Notes under the pieces: generated by a model
The model's input: only the letters and a program-made list of their open reading frames with translations
Told to the model about the DNA's origin: nothing
Databases searched by the model: none
Made by a program: the position numbers and the translations under genes
In this document: in pieces, positions 58,885 to 64,000 of the stretch
Layout of the letters: every line of letters starts with the position of its first letter
How positions within the stretch are numbered: the stretch's first letter is position 1
Assembly: GCF_007991335.1 (NCBI RefSeq)
Contig: NZ_BJYD01000004.1
Location: 186,001-250,000, forward strand
DNA length: 64,000 nt
Reading direction: 5' to 3'
Source: Halobacillus faecis
GTDB lineage: Bacteria; Bacillota; Bacilli; Bacillales; Halobacillaceae

Positions 58885-59039
58885 TTTTCTTCCCCCTTTT
58901 TTGTATGTTCGCTAATGGTTTGATCCAAGTACTCATCCATGGGATTTCTTTGTCCAATATTCTTCAGTCCGTTTCCGATGAAGTAGCCGGCTAAGGCGAT
59001 TCCTGCAGCCAGGATGACGGCGTCCAGTGAAAAATCCAT
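58881..59039 (-). CDS. 52-residue single-helix membrane protein
   Basis: ATG 59039 follows GGAGGATGTTAAAA. A short N-terminus, one helix (AVILAAGIALAGYFIGNGLK) and a charged tail ending HTKKGEEK. The stop overlaps the start of the next membrane gene by four bases, a strong sign that both are real and coupled. Unknown function. Confidence 0.75.
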   Translation of the reverse strand: MDFSLDAVILAAGIALAGYFIGNGLKNIGQRNPMDEYLDQTISEHTKKGEEK

Positions 59040-59222
59040 TTTTAACATCCTCCGATTCGTTTATTTTCTCTACTCTATACGTTTGAAAATGAGCAAGGTT
59101 TCAGCGTTAAGATCTCTTTTTCAGAATAAGACAGAAAATTCACTCACTTTATTTACGAAGCAACCTTGGAATGGTAAAATTTATCATTGTAATGGATTAA
59201 AGAATACAAAGGAGAGAGGACA

Positions 59223-59882
59223 ATGGGAAACGATCTACTCTATGCAAAATCATATTTTGAGAGACTGCCGGAACTTGGGGATCTAGCACCTGAAGCTTTC
59301 AAAGCTTTTGTAGCGTTCGATAAAAAAGCACTTGAACCAGGAAAACTGGATGGTAAATTAAAAGAATTAATCGCTGTAGCGGTTGCTCATGTGACGGGAT
59401 GCCCATATTGTATCGATGTGCATGTGAAAAATGTGAAAAAACAGGAAGCGACAAAAGAGGAAGTTTCAGAAGCAATCCTTGTAGCGACAGCACTTAAAGC
59501 GGGTTCATCCATCGCACACAGTGTGAATGCATTGAATACATACGATGAAAAAGGCGACGATGCTTTATACAAAGCCTCTTACTTCAGCCGGCTTAAAGAA
59601 CTTTCCAATCTTAGTGAAGGTGCGTTCCATGCCTTTGTCGATTTTGATCAACAATCGATGAAAGAGGGAGCGATTTCCGCTAAAGATAAAGAGCTCATTG
59701 CCGTAGCGGTCGCCCATACCACAGGCTGTCCGTACTGCATCGATGTTCATACGAAAGGTGCGAAGAAGCAGGGAGCTTCGAAAGAGGAGGTAGCTGAAGC
59801 CATTTTTGTTGCCACGGCATTAAAAGCAGGTTCGGCTATTGCTCACAGTGTGAATGCTTTAAATGCATATGATGATGAATAA
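59223..59882 (+). CDS. carboxymuconolactone decarboxylase/AhpD-like protein, two tandem domains
   Basis: 219 residues from ATG behind GGAGAGGACA. Two near-identical CMD domains: Cys60, Cys63, His67 in GCPYCIDVH and Cys169, Cys172, His176 in the same GCPYCIDVH, each preceded by KELIAVAVAH and followed by EAI-VATALKAGS-IAHSVNAL. The CxxC-His triad is the alkylhydroperoxidase D-type redox site. Single-domain proteins usually trimerise, so this fused form is an internal duplication. It probably reduces peroxides or handles thiol stress. Confidence 0.92.
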   Translation: MGNDLLYAKSYFERLPELGDLAPEAFKAFVAFDKKALEPGKLDGKLKELIAVAVAHVTGCPYCIDVHVKNVKKQEATKEEVSEAILVATALKAGSSIAHSVNALNTYDEKGDDALYKASYFSRLKELSNLSEGAFHAFVDFDQQSMKEGAISAKDKELIAVAVAHTTGCPYCIDVHTKGAKKQGASKEEVAEAIFVATALKAGSAIAHSVNALNAYDDE

Positions 59883-60341
59883 AGAGATTGTAAAAGTGTA
59901 TAACCCCAACGACGCTTAAGTGTTAAGTAGATGTGTGCAGGCACTATAACTCCATTAACGTATAGAATGTTGGGTTCTTTTTTTAGTCAAACTTAGTAAG
60001 GCTAAATAGAGAAAGACGAAAAGGTTTAACCCACTCTGGTCCATTTAAAATTTATTAAATTATGAATGCCTTAAAATAACTGCTAAATATGTAACCGTTC
60101 TGTCAATATAATTGAAACTAATTCACTAATGAGTGTTCATAAAGAGCAATCCCCGCCTTACTTAAGGGTGGGGATTTTTTTATTCCATAAATCTTAGTGA
60201 ATATTTTCCTCTTAAGCCATATTCATTTGAAGTGGATTTAATAAAAGAGTCCACGATTATTTTCCCTTTAGAAAAGCAATTTATCATGGTTTATTTTATG
60301 GATTTTAGTAAATATTAGGGGGTGAAACAGGAGGTGAATGC
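59883..60341. other. gene-free stretch with one terminator
   Basis: AT-rich. The only clear element is a hairpin at 60147-60182. GGGGGTGAAACAGGAGGTG before 60342 is the next gene's ribosome-binding site. Confidence 0.5.
60147..60182 (+). terminator. rho-independent terminator
   Basis: Stem ATCCCCGCC/GGGTGGGGAT with T-run, some 265 bases after the AhpD-like gene. Confidence 0.85.
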
Positions 60342-60638
60342 ATGAAAATCAAAGGACCGATTTTATTAGGCATATTAATTGCAGCTGTTTTAAATGGTTG
60401 CGTAGGCAACGAACCAAATGAACCGGAAGATGTGAATTACCAACCCACCCGCTATGACCAGGACGATCAAAGAAACCGCTTGGACAGAGATAACGGAGAG
60501 GATACGAGGCCTGACGTAGATTATCCAATCATCGATCATGAGGAACAGGAAATCGATTTTGGTAACCGGGAAATTGATCTTGAACGACCTTTTGAAAAAA
60601 GGGGCAGTAATGACGATAACGGAGAAATGGATGAATAA
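60342..60638 (+). CDS. small Asp/Asn/Arg-rich lipoprotein
   Basis: 98 residues from ATG behind CAGGAGGTGAATGC. The signal peptide ends LNGC (Cys20). The mature part is low-complexity and intrinsically disordered (DQDDQRNRLDRDNGEDTRPD), very acidic, with Arg-Asp alternation. No domain. It is possibly a spore- or wall-associated lipoprotein; the function is unknown. Confidence 0.65.
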   Translation: MKIKGPILLGILIAAVLNGCVGNEPNEPEDVNYQPTRYDQDDQRNRLDRDNGEDTRPDVDYPIIDHEEQEIDFGNREIDLERPFEKRGSNDDNGEMDE

Positions 60639-60654
60639 CTGATAAAAAGCACAG

Positions 60655-60690
60655 ATCTGAAAAAGACCCTGGCTTTGCCAGGGCGTATAT
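60655..60690 (-). terminator. hairpin, terminator-like on the minus strand
   Basis: Perfect stem CCCTGGC/GCCAGGG. The A-run precedes it, so the T-run lies on the minus strand; on the plus strand there is no T tract. Confidence 0.5.
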
Positions 60691-60908
60691 ATCAAAGTAT
60701 TAGCCCTCTTCACAGAACTCCACAGGTCATCACCTCAAATTTTGCGAATTCAGTTTAGGACCTGTTCACATTATCTGTCCCCGAAAATCTTATTTACAGC
60801 AGGAATACTCTAAAAGATGGCGATTTCTAACCCTTGGATGTTCTCACTTATAAGACCTTCATTTACCAGTTTACTTCTAAAACAGTTGTGGTAACATATA
60901 CATAATTA

Positions 60909-60920
60909 GAACAAGTGTTC
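60909..60920 (+). promoter_or_regulatory. LexA/DinR (SOS) box-like site
   Basis: GAACAAGTGTTC, a perfect GAAC-N4-GTTC palindrome of the Bacillus SOS operator, 28 bases upstream of the WYL-like gene. AGAAC rather than CGAAC at its left edge is the only departure from the consensus. Confidence 0.6.
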
Positions 60921-60947
60921 GTATTTATGTTTAGGGAGTGATCATCA

Positions 60948-61175
60948 ATGAATGGAGTATTGAGAAGGGCTTTAGAGGAGAAGCAGCAACTGGAACTCAT
61001 CTACATGGCTGATCAAGGGAAGATCTCACAAAGGGTCATCCGCGTTGTGTCCATCAAAGAGGAGACAATCTTGGCTTATTGTTATACCCGTAAGACGGTC
61101 CGGTCATTTAAGCTTGCCAATATTTTGTCTGTCACCCCTTATAAAAAGAGGGGGCAGTATAAAAAGACGCTTTGA
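60948..61175 (+). CDS. small WYL-like domain protein
   Basis: 75 residues from ATG behind GGGAGTGATCATCA. A single compact domain of WYL type: LEEKQQLELIYMADQG, then ILAYCYTRKTVRSFKLANIL, matching the Arg/Phe pattern of WYL ligand-binding domains but without DNA-binding part. Full WYL proteins regulate DNA damage and phage-defence genes. The LexA-like box upstream fits such a setting. Confidence 0.65.
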   Translation: MNGVLRRALEEKQQLELIYMADQGKISQRVIRVVSIKEETILAYCYTRKTVRSFKLANILSVTPYKKRGQYKKTL

Positions 61176-61243
61176 GATCAAGTCAACGAAATATGGTAAA
61201 TGTCCTTGGGCTCTAATGAAAGGGTGAGAGGGATCTTTATAGA

Positions 61244-61272
61244 AAAAGAACCCCAAAAATAGTGGTTCTTTA
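61244..61272. terminator. terminator between convergent small genes
   Basis: Stem AAAGAACC/GGTTCTTT with an A-rich loop. It overlaps the end of the minus-strand gene. Confidence 0.65.
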
Positions 61273-61458
61273 GTCTTTCATGGATCCCGCCTCACGGGAT
61301 GTCATTGCGCCTATGCCTTCGTTTACATCCTTTTGAATTTCCTGCTTTACTTTTTGGGGATCTGTTCCGGACTGACGTGGATCAACCATTGAATTCGGAT
61401 TCTGCTCCATTCTTCCTTGTCCAGCCCCAGTCCCTGCCTCTTTATGGTTCTTTGCCAT
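61270..61458 (-). CDS. small hydrophilic protein, unknown
   Basis: 62 residues from ATG behind TATGGAGGTGATTTACA, a very strong site. Gly/Gln/Asn-rich and without hydrophobic core (GTGAGQGRMEQNPNSM, DPQKVKQEIQKDVNE), reminiscent of small acid-soluble spore proteins in composition but without a clear SASP motif. The function is not assigned. Confidence 0.65.
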   Translation of the reverse strand: MAKNHKEAGTGAGQGRMEQNPNSMVDPRQSGTDPQKVKQEIQKDVNEGIGAMTSREAGSMKD

Positions 61459-61773
61459 TGTAAATCACCTCCATACCTGTAGGTTTAGCCATAACTCAAT
61501 TATTAATCGGTTATATGGCCCTAATAAAAGTGAGTCTTTTTTAGGGTCTATTAGCCAGATAGAGGACATAAATCGAACGTTTCAACGTTTGGTGTGTGTC
61601 CTTATTTCTACTTTAGGAAGGAATTGGTTTTTTTTTATAGAATCGAACTAAAGAAAAAAATTAAACCCTTTTAAAGGAAGTTAAAATCCAAGAAAAATAG
61701 AAGGAAATACAACATTATTAAAGAATTTGATGTAAAACCGGAAGTGATTTTTGAGGTAGAGGAGGTGAATGTT
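61459..61773. other. gene-free AT-rich stretch
   Basis: No gene is supported. The end carries AGAGGAGGTGAATG, the ribosome-binding site of the next small gene. It may mark the left border of the phage-like segment. Confidence 0.4.
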
Positions 61774-61935
61774 ATGGAGAGGAACCAGGGTGAAAACCAC
61801 AATCTCAAAGAACACATTAAAAACAAATATAGCCACCCCAAGAAAAAAGGATTCCCACAGATCGGACCTCCACCCAAATTGCGAAGGAGGGTTATTGATG
61901 AATTCAAGACAAGAACCCGAAGAGAAAGTTATTGA
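61774..61935 (+). CDS. small basic hypothetical protein
   Basis: 53 residues from ATG behind AGAGGAGGTGAATGTT. Lys/Arg/His-rich, with a Pro-rich middle (KKKGFPQIGPPPKLRRR). It overlaps the next gene by 38 bases in another frame. Small, basic, overlapping genes of this type are common in phages and plasmids. Unknown function. Confidence 0.5.
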   Translation: MERNQGENHNLKEHIKNKYSHPKKKGFPQIGPPPKLRRRVIDEFKTRTRRESY

Positions 61936-62116
61936 ATGCCAGAAAGAAATGATAAAACAGCAGGAAAAAATTATTGAAGAACTAAAAAACAAGAAACACG
62001 TCGTTACCGATGAAAACAGATATGTATTTGAAAAATATAATCTTGTAAAATCTAATAGACCGAAAAAAGAATATATCTCACCTTCAGAACGAATAAGACG
62101 AATGAAGAATCTTTAA
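61898..62116 (+). CDS. small coiled-coil hypothetical protein
   Basis: 72 residues from ATG 61898, behind GAAGGAGGGTTATTG. A coiled-coil stretch KEMIKQQEKIIEELKNKK is followed by a basic tail. No family is recognised. It probably shares a transcript with the overlapping gene before it. Confidence 0.5.
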   Translation: MNSRQEPEEKVIECQKEMIKQQEKIIEELKNKKHVVTDENRYVFEKYNLVKSNRPKKEYISPSERIRRMKNL

Positions 62117-62412
62117 CTCTTTCATAAATAAATCTAGCATTTGCGTAATAAAGCAGCTCAAAGAAGAAGGAATAATTGAGGTTGAGACAACCAAAGGACA
62201 TTATGGAGCAAGTACATTTGAGTTAGTATCAGCCGATTCTAACTCAAATGACAACACATCTGTATTACACCCACTTCAACTAACTCTAAATTGGGCTCGA
62301 AAAATTTAAATTCAATTCCTTTTTAAATGAAAAAATCCTTTCCAGATCAACAACAAACCCTTGAAGAGACAAATCGTTCCAAAGAAATAAAAAAACTTTC
62401 AAATTCATAGAC
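62117..62412 (+). pseudogene. decayed winged-helix replication/DNA-binding gene
   Basis: A frame without start codon reads INKSSICVIKQLKEEGIIEV, then ETTKGHYGASTFELV up to TAA near 62308. A second frame from ATG 62328 reads KKSFPDQQQTLEETNRSKE to a TAG near 62410. The first part looks like a winged-helix end (recognition helix, then wing). Together they seem the remains of one gene broken by frame loss. Assignment to replication is inference from the neighbours. Confidence 0.4.
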
Positions 62413-62418
62413 ACCAAA

Positions 62419-62463
62419 CACACACTTCCTTCGATTATAGAATTGAGGAAGTGTTTTTTTATG
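62419..62463 (+). terminator. rho-independent terminator
   Basis: Stem ACACTTCCT/AGGAAGTGT with T-run, before the DnaD-like gene. Confidence 0.8.
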
Positions 62464-62503
62464 CACAAATCCTCCATCTTTCCATAAGAATAGGAGAATC
62501 CAA

Positions 62504-63229
62504 ATGAACTATATCAAAGCGATCAACGCCTTCTACGATCACCAGGAATTTAACCCTCTAACTTCTGCCGCCATCAACCTTTGGCATAGCCTCATGCATG
62601 TGAATAACAAATCCCGTTGGAAAAAAGAATTCACGGCTTCGATGACCGTCCTTTGTCTGAAATCCAACTTGAGTGAGAGCAGCATTCGGAAAGCACGCAA
62701 GGAACTCGTGGAGAAAGGGTATGTGACGTTCACTTCGAGACCAGGCAACCAGGCTCCCATCTATCGGATCCTCCCTTTATATGAAGAAATGGACAACGAG
62801 ACCAACAGTGTGGAGGAGACCAGTGGCGGCAAGTCGAACGGCAGCGATACCGGCAAGTCGAACACATTAAGTAAACAAAACGAAACTAAAGAAAAAGAAG
62901 AAGTAGTAGAAACGCCAGCTGAGAATCCCCACCATTTTTACGAAAACAACATCGGGACGTTGTCGCCGTTCATCGCAGAAAAAATCACTCAGTGGTGTGA
63001 AGAGATGTCTGATGAACTCGTCATCCAATCGATGAAGCTTGCGATTGAGAGCAACAAGCGTTTCTTCAGCTATTGTGAAGGCATTCTGAAACAGTGGCAG
63101 CAAGCGGGCGTCCGTACTCTGAGAGGAGCGGAACGAGCCCAGAAGAATCAAAAGAAAAAGAGGACCACTTCAAAGCATGAGAAAAATAAATCCGTGTTCG
63201 ATAAGTTGAGAGAGGAGGTACAGATATGA
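62504..63229 (+). CDS. phage-type DnaD-like replication initiator
   Basis: 241 residues. ATG lies near AGGAGAATCCAA. The N-terminal winged helix (about 20-90, with LKSNLSESSIRKARKELVEKGYVTF) and C-terminal DnaD_2 helical domain (about 145-215, with NIGTLSPFIAEKITQWCEEM and RFFSYCEGILKQWQQAGVRT) are joined by a Ser/Lys/Glu-rich linker. Proteins of this layout load the helicase at phage origins. The stop overlaps the next gene by four bases. Confidence 0.88.
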   Translation: MNYIKAINAFYDHQEFNPLTSAAINLWHSLMHVNNKSRWKKEFTASMTVLCLKSNLSESSIRKARKELVEKGYVTFTSRPGNQAPIYRILPLYEEMDNETNSVEETSGGKSNGSDTGKSNTLSKQNETKEKEEVVETPAENPHHFYENNIGTLSPFIAEKITQWCEEMSDELVIQSMKLAIESNKRFFSYCEGILKQWQQAGVRTLRGAERAQKNQKKKRTTSKHEKNKSVFDKLREEVQI

Positions 63230-63558
63230 AGAGAGAAGAAGCCATCGAGGTGCTCGAGACGATCAGTGAACTGTATCCGCAAAAGTTCGATATCACCGAG
63301 CGTGTCGCGAATATGTTGATTCCGAAGCTTTTAGAAATGGATTATCAAGGGGTGATGGCCAAGCTTTCCGATTTCGCCGTAAGTAGTCCGTTCCCGCCGA
63401 CCATCGGAGAAATCGCTGTCTATGAACCCGAGGGAAATCCTCACTTGGAGCAGATGAAAGTGTGGGAGGCGGAAGCAGCGGAAGTATCTGATGAGATCCG
63501 CCAGCGGTTCATGGATAAGCTCCGAACACTCGCAGAGGAGAAGTCCCATGAGTCATAA
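63226..63558 (+). CDS. G39P-like replicative helicase loader/inhibitor
   Basis: 110 residues from ATG behind AGAGGAGGTACAGAT. It resembles the SPP1 G39P family: an N-terminal helical domain (VLETISELYPQKFDITERVA, then SSPFPPTIGEIAVYE) and an acidic unstructured C-terminus. It would carry the phage DnaB helicase to the origin complex. Its position between the DnaD-like gene and dnaB is the standard order. Confidence 0.8.
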   Translation: MKREEAIEVLETISELYPQKFDITERVANMLIPKLLEMDYQGVMAKLSDFAVSSPFPPTIGEIAVYEPEGNPHLEQMKVWEAEAAEVSDEIRQRFMDKLRTLAEEKSHES

Positions 63559-64000
63559 TCTACAGACTGAACAAGCCGTGTTAGGTATTTTTCTCGTGGA
63601 CGGGGAGAAAATCAAGCAGACCACGCTCGCTCCTGAGCATTTCTCCCGACACGACCATCGACGCATTTTCTTAGCAATGCAGCAGGTGGACAACCAAGAA
63701 ACACCAGTGGATATGGTAACCGTAACAACGAGTCTCGGAGAAGAGATCGCCCAGGTGGGGGGAGTGAGCTACTTGCTCGGGCTGGCCGAATCCGTCCCGA
63801 CAACCGAGAACTATCACTTCTATGAAAAACTCCTCGTTGAATCCTACATGAACCAGCAAATGAGACAGTCGGCGATCAAATACATCGAGTATCCGAGTGC
63901 TGATGCGCTGCTTGGCTTGAAACAGCAGCTGCACCTGATGGATCAGGACCAGGAATCGAATGAACAGACGGTGAAAGAGCAGCTCAATGACATCGCCATG
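63548..64000 (+). CDS. dnaB: replicative DNA helicase DnaB, 5' part (runs off the window)
   Basis: ATG 63548 overlaps the preceding gene by 11 bases. The 151 codons present encode the N-terminal DnaB domain: NLQTEQAVLGIFLVDGEKI, then HFSRHDHRRIFLAMQQV and VGGVSYLLGLAESVPTTENY. The ATPase domain lies beyond the window. It completes a phage-type replication module. Confidence 0.88.
   Translation, partial: MSHNLQTEQAVLGIFLVDGEKIKQTTLAPEHFSRHDHRRIFLAMQQVDNQETPVDMVTVTTSLGEEIAQVGGVSYLLGLAESVPTTENYHFYEKLLVESYMNQQMRQSAIKYIEYPSADALLGLKQQLHLMDQDQESNEQTVKEQLNDIAM

Overview
The window comes from a low-to-mid GC Gram-positive spore-former of the family Bacillaceae. Evidence is strong GGAGG ribosome-binding sites, frequent GTG/TTG starts, S-box and TPP riboswitches, a Spo0M-like protein, a Zur-type S14 paralogue, ykoFEDC and SEDS/FtsW genes of Bacillus type. 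A moderately halophilic genus such as Halobacillus or a relative would fit, but that is inference from general protein character only. No rRNA, tRNA, CRISPR array or insertion sequence was recognised.

Region 1 (about 1-16.1 kb) is the unusual part. By eye it is more AT-rich than the rest, and every gene in it lies on the + strand. It is a string of short, mostly single-gene units: GNAT acetyltransferases, small lipoproteins, small membrane proteins, a metallophosphoesterase, an MBL-fold hydrolase, a VOC protein and an orphan ATP-synthase-c-like protein. Most units are followed by a copy of one dispersed repeat, consensus TATCTYGATTTCGAGTCT then TCAACTAACGGGGGC, which ends in a hairpin whose stem sequence differs between copies but stays self-complementary. 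The layout (promoterless-looking gene, repeat, gene, repeat) resembles an integron or other gene-cassette array. At least four cargo genes are broken: a GNAT by a frameshift, a pyridoxamine-phosphate-oxidase-like gene by two nonsense codons, an SDR gene by a nonsense codon and an internal deletion, and a DUF3221 lipoprotein by a TAG. No recombinase is visible in the window.

Region 2 (16.1-35.9 kb) is ordinary chromosome: a secreted subtilisin, a secreted M14 carboxypeptidase, an S-box-controlled homocysteine methyltransferase-like gene, a GAF-STAS protein, an SGNH hydrolase, a crcB pair for fluoride export, an FtsW-type SEDS protein, a 21-bp tandem repeat array, a membrane-anchored metallophosphoesterase, Spo0M, an acetate/succinate-type transporter, and a run of small membrane and lipoprotein genes.

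Region 3 (35.9-49.8 kb) starts with a zinc-limitation cluster (two Zur-box-like sites, C-minus S14, an FAD/NAD-dependent protein, a CobW/YciC GTPase). It continues with a methyltransferase, a duplicated SulP-UspA transporter/stress-protein pair in which one SulP is a relic, a peroxiredoxin-like protein with an altered active site, a cytidine/blasticidin deaminase-like protein, lipoproteins, an SDR, a toroid-fold protein and further GNATs.

Region 4 (49.8-62 kb) holds a divergent SgrR-type regulator/MFS pair, the TPP-riboswitch-controlled ykoFEDC hydroxymethylpyrimidine/thiamine ECF transporter, a DUF420 protein, an RDD protein, a tandemly duplicated AhpD-like protein, and a small WYL-like gene behind a LexA-type box.

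Region 5 (62-64 kb) enters a phage-type replication module (DnaD-like initiator, G39P-like helicase loader/inhibitor, DnaB helicase cut by the window edge), preceded by decayed coding sequence.
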